Shown here one piece after another: positions 8,540 to 18,906 of a stretch of DNA of 64,000 bases. The notes under the pieces were generated by a model, which was not told where the DNA came from, ran no database searches, and saw nothing but the letters and a program-made list of their open reading frames with translations. The DNA comes from Actinocatenispora thailandica (GTDB lineage: Bacteria > Actinomycetota > Actinomycetes > Mycobacteriales > Micromonosporaceae). The DNA lies in assembly GCF_016865425.1 (NCBI RefSeq), contig NZ_AP023355.1:2912198-2976197 (forward strand), given 5' to 3'. How positions within the stretch are numbered: the first letter of the stretch is position 1; each line of letters starts with the position of its first letter. A program made the translations under genes and the position numbers.

Positions 8540-10204
8540 ATGACCCGCTATCGGTTCCCGGAGCCCACCCCCGTACCCACCGCGGCGCCGCAGACCGTGT
8601 ACCTGGTCGCCAACGGTGATCTGCGGCCCGCGGCGAACGTCACCTGCTGGCCGGTGCAACAGAAGCTGGAGGCGGATCTGTCCCGCGCGGTGTCCGCGCT
8701 GGGCTGGACGATCCGGCGCGCGCACCGGGTCGACGAGGCGGCCGGGCACGGCTTCATCGACAGCCAGCGACGCGGCATCGAGGTGTTCCGCGACGTACCG
8801 CCGGACGCGCCGCTGATCGTCGCCGAGGCGGTGTGGCAGTACAGCCACCACCTGCTCGCCGGGTTGCGCTCGCACCGCGGCCCGGTCCTGGTGGTCGCCA
8901 ACTGGGACGGCGGCTTCCCCGGCCTGGTCGGGCTGCTCAACCTGACCGCGAGCCTGACCAAGGCCGGGGTGGCGCACTCGTCGTTGTGGAGCGTGGACTT
9001 CACCGACGACTGGGCCGTGTCCGGCCTCCGGACCTGGCTCGCCACCGGGATCCTGGAGCACCCGACCGACCACGTCCGAGACCTGCCGGCGCTCGACGAG
9101 ACCGCCGAGGAGGTCCGGCTCGGTCGTGCCCTCGCCGCGGAACTGGTGCGGCGCAAGGCGATCGTCGGGGTGTTCGACGAGGGCTGCATGGGCATGTACA
9201 ACGCGATCATCGACGACGAGCTGCTCAACCCGCTCGGCATCTACAAGGAGCGGCTGTCGCAGTCCACGCTGGTGGCCGAGATGGCCCGGGTCGACGACGC
9301 GGAGGCGGACGCGGTCCGCGCCTGGCTCGACGCCGCCGGTCTGCGCTTCCACACCGGTACCGACGAGGCGACCGAACTGACCGACGCGCAGGTGCACAGC
9401 CAGCTGAAGATGTACGTGGCGGCGCTGCGGATCGCCGACGACTTCGGGCTGGACGCGGTCGGCATCCAGTACCAGCAGGGGTTGAAGGACACCGTGCCGG
9501 CCAGCGACCTGGCCGAGGGGCTGCTCAACAACGTGGCCCGGCCGCCGGTGCGCAGCCGGGACGGCTCCCGCGAGCTGTACCCGGGTGTTGCGTTGCCGCA
9601 CTTCAACGAGGTGGACGAGGGTGTCGCGGTGGACGCGCTGGTCACCAACCGGATCTGGACCGCGATGCGGCTGGACCCGGCGACCACGCTGCACGACGTG
9701 CGGTGGGGCGAGGAGTACGACGGCGAGTTCGTCTGGACGTTCATGATCTCCGGTTCGGTGCCGGCCTCGCACCACGGCGGCTACGACAGGTCGTACAGCA
9801 GGCGGCAGCCGCCGATGTTCTTCCCGCTCGGCGGCGGCACCCTGTCCGGGTGCAGCAAGCCGGGCGAGATCGTCTGGTCCCGGGTGTACGTGGCCGGGGG
9901 CGTGCTGCACGCCGACCTCGGCCGGGGACACGTCGCCGACCTGCCGGCGGCCGAGACCAACCGCCGGCTTGCCCTGACCAACCCGGAGTGGCCGATCATG
10001 CACGCGGTGCTGCACGGGGTGTCCCGCAACCAGTTCATGGCCAAGCACAAGGCCAACCACGTGCAGGTGGCGTACGCGCCGGACGCGACCACCGCCGATC
10101 GCGCACTGACCGTCAAGGCGGCGCTGTTCGCCGAGCTGGGCGTCACCGTTCACCTGTGCGGCGACGTCGCTCTCGCCGCCGCCGAGCCGATGGCGGCCCG
10201 ATGA
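8540..10204 (+). CDS. L-fucose/L-arabinose isomerase family protein
   Basis: A 554-residue protein of the fucose/arabinose isomerase superfamily. The segment VFDEGCMGMYNAIIDDELL and the nearby LGIYKERLSQSTLVAEM are characteristic. Enzymes of this fold interconvert aldoses and ketoses with a divalent metal. ATG at 8540 follows CAGGAAGG. Its stop overlaps the start of the GH116 gene (ATGA). In context it would convert a freed aldose to the ketose phosphorylated by the FGGY kinase. This subfamily is not classical FucI or AraA, so the true substrate may differ. Confidence 0.85.
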   Translation: MTRYRFPEPTPVPTAAPQTVYLVANGDLRPAANVTCWPVQQKLEADLSRAVSALGWTIRRAHRVDEAAGHGFIDSQRRGIEVFRDVPPDAPLIVAEAVWQYSHHLLAGLRSHRGPVLVVANWDGGFPGLVGLLNLTASLTKAGVAHSSLWSVDFTDDWAVSGLRTWLATGILEHPTDHVRDLPALDETAEEVRLGRALAAELVRRKAIVGVFDEGCMGMYNAIIDDELLNPLGIYKERLSQSTLVAEMARVDDAEADAVRAWLDAAGLRFHTGTDEATELTDAQVHSQLKMYVAALRIADDFGLDAVGIQYQQGLKDTVPASDLAEGLLNNVARPPVRSRDGSRELYPGVALPHFNEVDEGVAVDALVTNRIWTAMRLDPATTLHDVRWGEEYDGEFVWTFMISGSVPASHHGGYDRSYSRRQPPMFFPLGGGTLSGCSKPGEIVWSRVYVAGGVLHADLGRGHVADLPAAETNRRLALTNPEWPIMHAVLHGVSRNQFMAKHKANHVQVAYAPDATTADRALTVKAALFAELGVTVHLCGDVALAAAEPMAAR

Positions 10205-13068
10205 GCGCCGGCGACGTGGCGCCGGACGCGACGCCACCGGCGGTGGCCGGCACGCCGGACGCGCCGCGGCGGGCCGGCCGGGGCGCCGCGCCGGTGCCGG
10301 GTCCCGGCTACCGGTGCACGCCGCACGACTCGACGCAGCGTCCGCACGTGGCCCTCCCGCTGGGCGGCATCGGTACCGGCAACGTGGCGATCTGCGCCGA
10401 CGGCTCGCTACGGCAGTGGCAGCTGCACAACATCGGCAACCACGCCGGCGCGCTGCCCGGGTCGTTCTTCGCGATCCGCGCCACCAGCTGGGAACCGCCG
10501 ACCGATACGGTACGGGTTCTGCAGGCGCCGGCGCGCGAGTCGACCGGCACGCCGCTGGTCACCGACGACGAGGTGGCCGACTGGCAGGCCGAGCTGCTGG
10601 CCCGGCATCCGGGTGTGGCCACCGTCGAGTTCGGCGGCACCTACCCGTTCGCCCGGCTGGCCTACCGCGACCCCGACCTGCCGCTGTCGGTGTCGCTGGA
10701 GGCGTTCACCCCGCTGGTACCGGGTGACGTGGCGGCGAGTTCGATCCCGGCGGCGCTGTTCACGTTCACCCTGACCAACACCCAGCCCTACCCGGTGCAC
10801 GGCACGCTGGGCGCCGCGGTGCAGAACTGCGTCGGCTGGGACGGTGTCAGCCCGATCCACGGCGTCGACGGGGCCGGTTACGGTGGCAACACCAACCGGC
10901 TGTTCCGCGACGCGGAGTGGACCGGGGTGGCGCTGGAGAACCACACCCTGGCGCCCGACGCACCGGGCGCCGGCCAGCTGGTGCTCGCCGCCGACGACCC
11001 GGCCGCGAGCGCGCTGGTGCAGTGGCGGCAACCGGAGGAGTTCCTGACCTTCCTGGGCTCCCGGGCGCTCGCCGACGGTACCGGCCGGCTCGCCAACACC
11101 GGCGCGGCGAACCCGGACCCGCAGCGGCACGCGCCCGCCGCGGCGCTCGGCGCGAGCCCGCCAGGAGCTACCTGGAACGCCGGCCTGGGCGTCGGGTTCC
11201 TGCTGGAGCCGGGGGAGCGGCGCACCATCCGGATCGCGCTGACCTGGCGCTTTCCCAACCGCTACGTCAACTTCGAGCAGTTCGGGCCGCCCCGGCCGCA
11301 GTGGGGGCTGTCCCGGTTCTGGCTGGGCAACCACTACGCCACCGTGTACCCCGACGCGATGGCGGCGCTCGACCACGTGCGCCGGGACTGGGCGGGGCTG
11401 CGCGCCGCGTCGCTGTCCTGGCCGCGCACGCTGGACCGCTCCAGCCTGTCCGACGATGCGGTCACCCAGTTCGCCGCGCAGCTGGCCACTGTGCGCAGCC
11501 CCACCTGCTTCCGCGGCGCGGACGGCCGCTTCTACGGCTTCGAGGGCGTCCTCGGCGCCTCCACCACCATGTGGTCCGGCGCGTACGGCGGGTCCTGCCC
11601 GCTCAACTGCAACCACGTGTGGAACTACGCCCAGGCCCTCGCCGCGTTCTTCCCCGGGCTGGAACGCGACATGCGGCGTACCGAGTTCGAGGTGATGCAG
11701 GCGCCCGCCGGGTACCTGCCGCACCGCCTGATCGCGCCCACCTACCTGCGGCAGCTCTGGGACGAACCGATCGGCGGCCCGGACACCCCGGCGCTGGACG
11801 GCATGCTCGGCGCGGTCCTCAAGACCTACCGGGAGTACCGCGCCTTCCCCGCCGGTGCGGCGACCTCGCCCGGCGCGGCGAGTGGGTCCGGCGCGGCGGC
11901 CGGGTCCGGCGCCGGCCTCGACTGGCTGCGCGGGTACTGGCCGAACCTGACCCGGCTGCTGGATCACGTCGAGCGGACGTGGCACACCGACGGCTCCGGG
12001 ATGCTGACCGGGATCCAGCCCAGTACCCACGACATCGACCTGTGCGGGCACAACACCTTCATGGGCACCCTCTGGCTCGCCGCGCTGCGCGCCGCCGAGA
12101 CGATGGCCGGGCTGGTCGGCGACGACGCGGCGAAGCGGCACTACCGCGCGCTGTTCGAGACCGGCAGCGCCGCCTACGACGCGGCGCTGTTCAACGGCGA
12201 GTACTACGAGCAGCGGTTGCTGCCCGGTGACCGGCCGGAGTTCCAGTGGGGCAGCGGCTGCCTGTCCGACCAGCTGATCGGGCAGTGGTGGGCGCACCAG
12301 CTCGACCTGGGCCACCTGCTGCCGGCCGCACACGTACGCAGCGCGCTCGCCGCGGTGGTCCGGCACAACCTGCGGCACGGCTTCGCCGGCTTCGACCACC
12401 CGTACCGGGTGTTCGCCGACGGCGACGACACCGGTCTGCTGGTGTGCAGCTGGCCGCGCGGCGGCCGGCCGGAGGTGCCCACCCGGTACGCCGACGAGGT
12501 CTGGACCGGCACCGAGTACCAGGTGGCCGCGCACTGCCTGGCCGAGGGGCTGGTCGAGCAGGGGCAGGCGATCCTCGCCGGGCTGTGGGGCCGCTACGAC
12601 GGTCGGCGGCGCAACCCGTACAACGAGGTCGAGTGCGGTGACCACTACGTCCGGTCGCTGTCGGGCTGGTCCGCCCTGCAGGCGATGAGCGGGCTGCGAC
12701 ACGATAGCCTCGCCGGGGCGTGGACCTTCCGCATCCCCGATCCGGCCGCGCCGACGCTGCCGTTCCTCACCACCGACGGGTACGGCCTGCTGTCCGCGGG
12801 TCCGGACTCGTCGGTGTCGATCGAATGCACCGGCGGCACCCTGCACCTGCGCGAGCTGCGCATGACCCGGGAAGCCGGGCCGGCGGGCGGTGCCGGGGCG
12901 ACGGTCGGACCGGCCGGTGCCCGGTGCCTGGTCGCGGTCGACGGCGTACCGGTCGAGGCGATCGGGCAGGGCGGGCCGGACGAGGTGCGCGTCGCGTTCC
13001 CGGCCGCGGTGCGGCTGGCCGCCGGCAGCACGCTGACGCTGACCGGGGTGGGGCAGGCGAGGGGATGA
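10201..13068 (+). CDS. GH116 family glycoside hydrolase (GBA2-like)
   Basis: A 955-residue protein with an N-terminal GBA2-like beta domain (LPLGGIGTGNVAICADGSLRQWQLHN near residue 55) and a C-terminal (alpha/alpha)6 catalytic domain. In that domain, SCPLNCNHVWNYAQALA, EFEVMQAP and STHDIDLCGHNTFMG are conserved family segments; the aspartate of STHDID lies where the acid/base residue is expected. GH116 enzymes are beta-glucosidases, beta-xylosidases or glucosylceramidases. There is no signal peptide, so it acts inside the cell, presumably on the glycoside brought in by the divergent importer. A Gly/Ala/Ser-rich insert at 11852-11913 looks like a flexible loop. Confidence 0.9.
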   Translation: MSAGDVAPDATPPAVAGTPDAPRRAGRGAAPVPGPGYRCTPHDSTQRPHVALPLGGIGTGNVAICADGSLRQWQLHNIGNHAGALPGSFFAIRATSWEPPTDTVRVLQAPARESTGTPLVTDDEVADWQAELLARHPGVATVEFGGTYPFARLAYRDPDLPLSVSLEAFTPLVPGDVAASSIPAALFTFTLTNTQPYPVHGTLGAAVQNCVGWDGVSPIHGVDGAGYGGNTNRLFRDAEWTGVALENHTLAPDAPGAGQLVLAADDPAASALVQWRQPEEFLTFLGSRALADGTGRLANTGAANPDPQRHAPAAALGASPPGATWNAGLGVGFLLEPGERRTIRIALTWRFPNRYVNFEQFGPPRPQWGLSRFWLGNHYATVYPDAMAALDHVRRDWAGLRAASLSWPRTLDRSSLSDDAVTQFAAQLATVRSPTCFRGADGRFYGFEGVLGASTTMWSGAYGGSCPLNCNHVWNYAQALAAFFPGLERDMRRTEFEVMQAPAGYLPHRLIAPTYLRQLWDEPIGGPDTPALDGMLGAVLKTYREYRAFPAGAATSPGAASGSGAAAGSGAGLDWLRGYWPNLTRLLDHVERTWHTDGSGMLTGIQPSTHDIDLCGHNTFMGTLWLAALRAAETMAGLVGDDAAKRHYRALFETGSAAYDAALFNGEYYEQRLLPGDRPEFQWGSGCLSDQLIGQWWAHQLDLGHLLPAAHVRSALAAVVRHNLRHGFAGFDHPYRVFADGDDTGLLVCSWPRGGRPEVPTRYADEVWTGTEYQVAAHCLAEGLVEQGQAILAGLWGRYDGRRRNPYNEVECGDHYVRSLSGWSALQAMSGLRHDSLAGAWTFRIPDPAAPTLPFLTTDGYGLLSAGPDSSVSIECTGGTLHLRELRMTREAGPAGGAGATVGPAGARCLVAVDGVPVEAIGQGGPDEVRVAFPAAVRLAAGSTLTLTGVGQARG

Positions 13069-13075
13069 GCGGCCG

Positions 13076-14065
13076 ATGGTGAAGATCGTCGACGTGGCCC
13101 GCGAGGCGGGCACGTCGGTGGCCACGGTCTCGCGCGCCCTGAACGACAACGACCGGGTCGACCCGCGGCTGGCCGCGCGGGTGCGGGCCGCGGCGGAGAA
13201 GCTCGGGTACCGCCCCAACCACCTGGCCCGCAGCCTGCGCCGGCAGCGTTCCAACCTGTGGCTGCTGATCATCTCCGACATCGAGGTCGCGTTCTTCACC
13301 TCGGTGGCGCGCGGGGTGGAGGACGTCGCGGTCGCGAACGGCTACTCGGTGGTGCTGTGCAACGCCGACGAGGACGAGACGAAGGAGTCGAAGTACATCC
13401 AGCTCGCGGCGGCCGAGCACGCGGCCGGCGTGATCATCTCGCCGCACAGTACCCAGACCCAGATCGACCGGCTGGCCGCGGACTCGATCCCGGTGGTGGT
13501 CATCGACCGCAGCCTGGCCGCGCCGGTGGACTGGGTGATGGTCGACTCGCGGGGCGGCGCGCTCGCCGCCACCGAGCACCTGATCCGGCAGGGCTGGCAG
13601 CGGCCGGCCTGCGTGACCGGCCCGCGCTCGGCCGAGACCGCGATGCTGCGCCGGCTCGGCTACGAGGACGCGTTGCGGGCGGCGGGCATCCGGACCCGGC
13701 GGGTGACCCACCGCAGCTTCCACCTCGATGGCGGCCGGGCCGGGGCGGCGAGCCTGCTCGACCGGGACCGCCCACCGGACTCGTTCTTCGTCGCGAACGC
13801 GGCGCTGGCGCTGGGCGTCCTGCAGGAGTTGCACGCCCGGGGGCTGCGGCCGGGTCGCGACGTGGGGCTGATCTGCTTCGACGACGCGCCGTGGGCGCCG
13901 TTCATCGACCCGCCCATCTCGGTGGTCGCGCAGCCCGCGTACCGGATCGGTACCCAGGCGGCCACGCTGCTGGTGGACCGGATCGGCGGCACCGCGGAGG
14001 GCCCACCGCGGCGGGTGGTGCTGGGCACCGACCTGATCCTGCGGGAGAGCTCGGTGCATCCGTGA
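13076..14065 (+). CDS. LacI family transcriptional regulator
   Basis: A 329-residue repressor. The N-terminal helix-turn-helix is KIVDVAREAGTSVATVSRAL, followed by the hinge and a periplasmic-binding-protein-like effector domain. It is the last gene of the sugar operon, 8 bases after the GH116 gene. It probably binds the two TAATCG-containing palindromes between importer and kinase and is released by a sugar or sugar phosphate of the pathway. A strong hairpin follows its stop codon. Confidence 0.93.
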   Translation: MVKIVDVAREAGTSVATVSRALNDNDRVDPRLAARVRAAAEKLGYRPNHLARSLRRQRSNLWLLIISDIEVAFFTSVARGVEDVAVANGYSVVLCNADEDETKESKYIQLAAAEHAAGVIISPHSTQTQIDRLAADSIPVVVIDRSLAAPVDWVMVDSRGGALAATEHLIRQGWQRPACVTGPRSAETAMLRRLGYEDALRAAGIRTRRVTHRSFHLDGGRAGAASLLDRDRPPDSFFVANAALALGVLQELHARGLRPGRDVGLICFDDAPWAPFIDPPISVVAQPAYRIGTQAATLLVDRIGGTAEGPPRRVVLGTDLILRESSVHP

Positions 14066-14070
14066 CGCGC

Positions 14071-14105
14071 CACGGCGCCGGTACCCGACGGGTACCGGCG
14101 CCGTG
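14071..14105. terminator. Bidirectional terminator between lacI and mdh
   Basis: A perfect 16-bp inverted repeat (CACGGCGCCGGTACCC and its complement) with a 3-base loop, located between the stop codons of two convergent genes (14065 and 14116). There is no long T run, as is usual in actinomycetes. Confidence 0.85.
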
Positions 14106-14115
14106 GTGGGTGTGC

Positions 14116-15102
<987 letters not shown>

Positions 15103-15231
15103 TCACTCCGTTCGGATGTCAAGTCCGTGTCCAGCGCGGATGCTACTCGCCCGGTAACCCGGCCGAGCCGGCGTGTGCGGCGGCCGTCCGACCGGTCACC
15201 GAGCGGATCGCGCCGGCCCGGGAAGAATCAC

Positions 15232-15260
15232 TTGACGTCTCATCATTAGACATCTAACGT
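15232..15260 (+). promoter_or_regulatory. SigA-type promoter of a leaderless SDR transcript
   Basis: TTGACG (15232-15237), a 17-base spacer and TAACGT (15255-15260). Transcription would begin at about 15267-15269, at the ATG of the SDR gene, which has no ribosome site. The spacer contains GTCT-7-AGAC, a short inverted repeat that could be an operator. Confidence 0.7.
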
Positions 15261-15268
15261 TATTGCCC

Positions 15269-16027
15269 ATGGGAACTCTGGACGGACAGATCGCACTGGT
15301 CACCGGCAGCTCGCGCGGCATCGGCGCCGGCATCGCCGCCGAACTCGCCCGACAGGGCGCCGCCGTCGCCGTGCACGGCAGGGACGCCGCGGCCGTCGCC
15401 GACGTGGTGGCGCGGCTGCGGGACGCGGGCGGCAGCGCACTCGGGGTCACCGGCGACGTCACCCGACTCGACGACATCGAGGCCATCCGGGCCCGGCTCG
15501 AGGCCGAGCTGGGGCCGGTGCGCATCCTGGTGGCCAACGCCGGCGGCAGTCCCACGCCGCCCGCGGTGCTGGAGGACATCAGCGAGCAGGACTGGCGGGC
15601 CGGTGTGGACACCAACCTGCTCGCCACGTTCCTGACGCTCAAGTGCTTCCTGCCCGGCATGAAGCAGCGCCGGGCCGGCAGCATCGTCACGATCTCGTCG
15701 GCCGCCGGCCGGCGGGCCCACCCGCGCTCGCCGATGGCGTACGCCGCGGCCAAGGCGGGCATCGACCTGCTCACCCAGCAGGTCGCCGCGCAGGCCGGGC
15801 CGTACGGGATCCGAGCCAACTGCGTCGCCCCGGAGACGATCATGACCGAGCGCAACGCCCGGATGATCCCGGCCGGGCAGCAGGAGACGCTGACCGAGAT
15901 GCACCCGCTGCGCCGGCTCGGCACCCCGGACGACGTGGCGCGGGCGGTCGCCTTCCTGGTCGCGGACGGCGCGGACTGGATCACCGGTACCGTCCTCGAC
16001 GTCGCCGGCGGCGCGGTCATGGTGTGA
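15269..16027 (+). CDS. SDR family oxidoreductase
   Basis: A 252-residue short-chain dehydrogenase/reductase. The cofactor motif is TGSSRGIGAGIA near the N-terminus, with VANAGG mid-protein. The catalytic serine is in TISSAAG and the YxxxK pair in YAAAKAG. Classical SDRs use NAD(P)H on hydroxy/keto substrates; the substrate here is unknown. The ATG at 15269 is preferred over an in-frame TTG at 15263 because the promoter places transcription at the ATG. Expression as a leaderless mRNA is likely. Confidence 0.92.
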   Translation: MGTLDGQIALVTGSSRGIGAGIAAELARQGAAVAVHGRDAAAVADVVARLRDAGGSALGVTGDVTRLDDIEAIRARLEAELGPVRILVANAGGSPTPPAVLEDISEQDWRAGVDTNLLATFLTLKCFLPGMKQRRAGSIVTISSAAGRRAHPRSPMAYAAAKAGIDLLTQQVAAQAGPYGIRANCVAPETIMTERNARMIPAGQQETLTEMHPLRRLGTPDDVARAVAFLVADGADWITGTVLDVAGGAVMV

Positions 16028-16073
16028 CCGGCGGCGGGCCGCGCGGCCGGCACGCGGGCTTCGGGGCAGCTCC

Positions 16074-17147
16074 CTAGAGCGGCTCGGCCAGCACGTCGTT
16101 GAGGTCGTAGCGCGCCGGCTCGTCCAGCTGCTCGTACGTGCAGGAGCGCGGGTCGCGGTCCGGCCGCCACCGGACGAACTGGGCGGTGTGCCGGAACCGG
16201 ACGCCCTCCATGTGCTCGTAGCGCACCTCGACCACCCGTTCGGGCCGCAGCGGGACGAACGTCAGGTCCTTGCCGCCGGACCACCGGCTGCCCTCGGCGT
16301 TGCGCGGGGTACGGGTCCCCTCCTGCTGCTTCGCCCAGGCCCACGGATGGTCGTCGAAGTCGGTCACCAGCGGCTGCAACTCGGTGAACAGCTCCGCCCG
16401 GCGGGCCATCGGGAACGCCCCGATCACCCCGACGCTCACCAGCTCGCCCGCGTCGTCGTACAAGCCGAGCAGCAGCGAGCCGATCCGGTCCGGGCCCGAC
16501 TTGTGCAGCCGGTACCCGGCGACCACGCAGTCCGCGGTCCGCTCGTGCTTGATCTTGAACATGGTCCGCTTGTCCGGCTCGTACCGGCCGTCCAGCCGCT
16601 TCGCCACCACGCCGTCCAGCCCGGCGCCCTCGAACTGCTCGAACCAGCGTTTCGCCACCGCCGGCTCGGTGGTCGCGGCGGTGACGTGGATCGGCGCGCG
16701 GGCGCCTGCGAGCGCCTCCCGCAGCGTCGCGCGGCGCTGCGCGAACGGGCGGTCGGTGTAGTCGGTGTCGTCGAGCGCGAGCAGGTCGAAGGCGACGAAC
16801 CGGGCCGGGGTGGTCTCGGACAGCAGCGTGACCCGGCTCTTCGCCGGGTGGATCCGCTGCTGCAGCGCGTCGAAGTCGAGTCGGTCGCCGCTCGCCGCGA
16901 CCAGGATGATCTCACCGTCGATCACGCACCGCTCGGGCAGCTGCGCCAGCGCCGCGGCGACCAGCTCGGGAAAGTAGCGGGTCATCGGGCGTTCGTTGCG
17001 GCTGCCGATCTCCACCTCGGCGCCGTCCCGGAAGAAGATCGACCGGAAGCCGTCCCACTTCGGCTCGTAGCACAGCTCGCCCTCCGGGATCTGCTTCACC
17101 GGCTTGGCCAGCATCGGCGCCACCGGGGGCATCACAGGCAGTCGCAT
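16074..17147 (-). CDS. ligC: ATP-dependent DNA ligase (LigC type)
   Basis: A 357-residue ligase. The adenylated lysine is K30 in the KWDGFR motif, with further nucleotidyltransferase motifs at SRNERP, DGEIIL and FKIKHERTADCVVAG. An OB-fold domain follows and the protein ends near RWRPDRDPRSC. Length and overall sequence match mycobacterial LigC, an accessory ligase acting in stationary-phase repair rather than replication. ATG at 17147 gives the conserved family N-terminus MRLPVMPP; an in-frame ATG three codons earlier (17156) sits too close to GGGGA. It is a single gene with no Ku or LigD domain nearby. Confidence 0.93.
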   Translation of the reverse strand: MRLPVMPPVAPMLAKPVKQIPEGELCYEPKWDGFRSIFFRDGAEVEIGSRNERPMTRYFPELVAAALAQLPERCVIDGEIILVAASGDRLDFDALQQRIHPAKSRVTLLSETTPARFVAFDLLALDDTDYTDRPFAQRRATLREALAGARAPIHVTAATTEPAVAKRWFEQFEGAGLDGVVAKRLDGRYEPDKRTMFKIKHERTADCVVAGYRLHKSGPDRIGSLLLGLYDDAGELVSVGVIGAFPMARRAELFTELQPLVTDFDDHPWAWAKQQEGTRTPRNAEGSRWSGGKDLTFVPLRPERVVEVRYEHMEGVRFRHTAQFVRWRPDRDPRSCTYEQLDEPARYDLNDVLAEPL

Positions 17148-17245
17148 GGCGCCCATTGTTCCCCGGGCAGGGCGCCGGGCGGTGTGATCGAGGCGGATCC
17201 GGCGTGCCGCGGTGTGACCGGCGAGACGAGAAAAATAGTCAGCCC

Positions 17246-17265
17246 AACTGTACAGTTTCAACTGT
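17246..17265. promoter_or_regulatory. Overlapping palindromic operator before MFS gene
   Basis: AACTGTACAGTT (17246-17257) is a perfect 12-bp palindrome. The adjoining AACTGT (17260-17265) forms a second palindrome with the shared ACAGTT half. A -10-like TAAATT follows at 17267-17272. The layout suits a TetR or MarR repressor; no such gene is adjacent, so the regulator is encoded elsewhere. Confidence 0.6.
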
Positions 17266-17332
17266 CTAAATTATCGTGGAGCCCAGGGCCGGCCGATCCG
17301 TGCCGGCCACGACCACCCGGGGGCGCTGGCGA

Positions 17333-18757
17333 ATGACGACGATCCTGGCTCGGATCCGGCGCCGGGACGGCGGTGGCCGGGACGCCGACCGGTTCGACCG
17401 GCGGCTGATCGCACCGATGCTGCTCGGCTCGATCCTCAACCCGGTCAACTCGTCGATCATCGCCGTCTCGCTGGTGCCGATCGGTGTCGCGTTCGGTGCA
17501 CCACCGGCGCAGACCGCCTGGCTGGTCTCCGCGCTGTACCTGGCGACCTCGATCGGACAACCGGTCGTCGGCCGGCTGATCGACCTGTACGGGCCGCGCC
17601 GGCTCTACCTCGCCGGTGCCACCCTGGTCGGAGTCGCCGGAGCCCTCGGTACCGCCGCGCCCGACCTCGGCGTGCTGGTCGCAGCCCGGGTACTGCTCGG
17701 GTTCGGCACCTGCGCCGGCTACCCGGCCGCGATGTACCTGATCCGCAGCGAGGCCACCCGGACCGGCCGGGACAGCCCGGCCGCCGTGCTCACCGCGCTC
17801 GCCGTGGCCAGCCAGACCATCGCGGTCATCGGGCCCACCCTCGGCGGCCTGCTCATCGGCGTCGGCGGCTGGCGCGCCACGTTCGCGCTCAACATCCCGC
17901 TCGCCGGCGCCAGCCTGCTGCTCGGCGCGCTGCGGCTGCCGCGCACACCGCCGCGGGCCCGCAGCGCCGACCAGCGGCTGACCCGGCTCGTCGATCTCGC
18001 CGGGATGGCGCTGTTCGCCGCGGCGCTGGTCGCGCTGCTGCTGTTCCTGATGAGCCCCGCGGTGCGGCACCTGTACCTGGCGGCGATCGCCGTCGCCGCC
18101 GCGGCCGGCTTCGCGGTGCGCGAGCTGCGTGCCCGTACCCCGTTCATCGACCTGCGGGTGCTGGGCGGCAACGCCCCGCTGCTCGCGAGCTACGCGCGGG
18201 CGCTGCTGGCGATGACCGTCGGCTACGCCGTGCTGTACGGGTTCACCCAGTGGCTGGAGGACGGCCGCGGTCTGACCGCGACCGGCGCCGGGCTGGTCCT
18301 GCTTTTCCTGTCGCTCTCCTCGCTCGCGGTCTCGGCCGTCACCGGCCGGCGAGCCGAGATCCGCGGCAAGCTCGTCGTCGGCGCGCTCACCCAGCTCGCG
18401 GCCGGTCTGCTGCTGCTGTTCGCGGCCACCGCCGGCAGCCCGATCTGGTTGCTGCTGGCCATCGCCGTGGTGGCCGGGGTCCCGCAGGGACTCAACAACC
18501 TCGCCAACCAGAACGCGGTCTACCACCAGGCCGACCCGGCCCAGATCGGCGCGTCCGCCGGGCTGCTGCGCACCTTCAGCTACCTCGGTGCGATCGTGGC
18601 GTCCGCGGCGAACGCCGGATTCCTCGCGCACGGCGCCGACACCGCCGGGCTGCACCACCTCGCCGCGTTCCTGGTCTGCGTCGCCGCGCTGTTCCTGCTC
18701 GTCACCCTCGCCGACCGGTCGCTTCGCCGAATCACCGGCCGGCCCGGCAGCGCCTAG
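17333..18757 (+). CDS. MFS transporter (multidrug type)
   Basis: A 474-residue major-facilitator protein with 12-14 hydrophobic helices. The helix 2-3 loop motif is GRLIDLYGPRRLYLAG and the antiporter-type glycine-rich motif near IGPTLGGLLIG. It probably exports a drug or metabolite using the proton gradient. The ATG at 17333 fits the -10 at 17267; an in-frame GTG at 17276 would add 19 residues but lies upstream of the expected transcription start. A palindromic operator overlaps the promoter, so it is likely inducible. Confidence 0.85.
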   Translation: MTTILARIRRRDGGGRDADRFDRRLIAPMLLGSILNPVNSSIIAVSLVPIGVAFGAPPAQTAWLVSALYLATSIGQPVVGRLIDLYGPRRLYLAGATLVGVAGALGTAAPDLGVLVAARVLLGFGTCAGYPAAMYLIRSEATRTGRDSPAAVLTALAVASQTIAVIGPTLGGLLIGVGGWRATFALNIPLAGASLLLGALRLPRTPPRARSADQRLTRLVDLAGMALFAAALVALLLFLMSPAVRHLYLAAIAVAAAAGFAVRELRARTPFIDLRVLGGNAPLLASYARALLAMTVGYAVLYGFTQWLEDGRGLTATGAGLVLLFLSLSSLAVSAVTGRRAEIRGKLVVGALTQLAAGLLLLFAATAGSPIWLLLAIAVVAGVPQGLNNLANQNAVYHQADPAQIGASAGLLRTFSYLGAIVASAANAGFLAHGADTAGLHHLAAFLVCVAALFLLVTLADRSLRRITGRPGSA

Positions 18758-18906
18758 CGCGGCGGGCACCCACCCCGCGCGGCCGGGCCGTGGCCGGTTG
18801 GTCGCAACCTCGTCGCGCGGCGGGTCGTTGTCTCTGCCGGGGGCCCACCGCCGCGCACACCGCGGCCGCAGGGGCCGGTGCAGCGCAAGGCGGGGAGGGG
18901 CCGCGG

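Noticed and set aside
10408-13299. 963-codon minus-strand frame opposite the GH116 gene
   Set aside because: Very long but compositionally an antisense shadow, without any motif. The plus strand carries a complete GH116 enzyme with a ribosome-coupled start.
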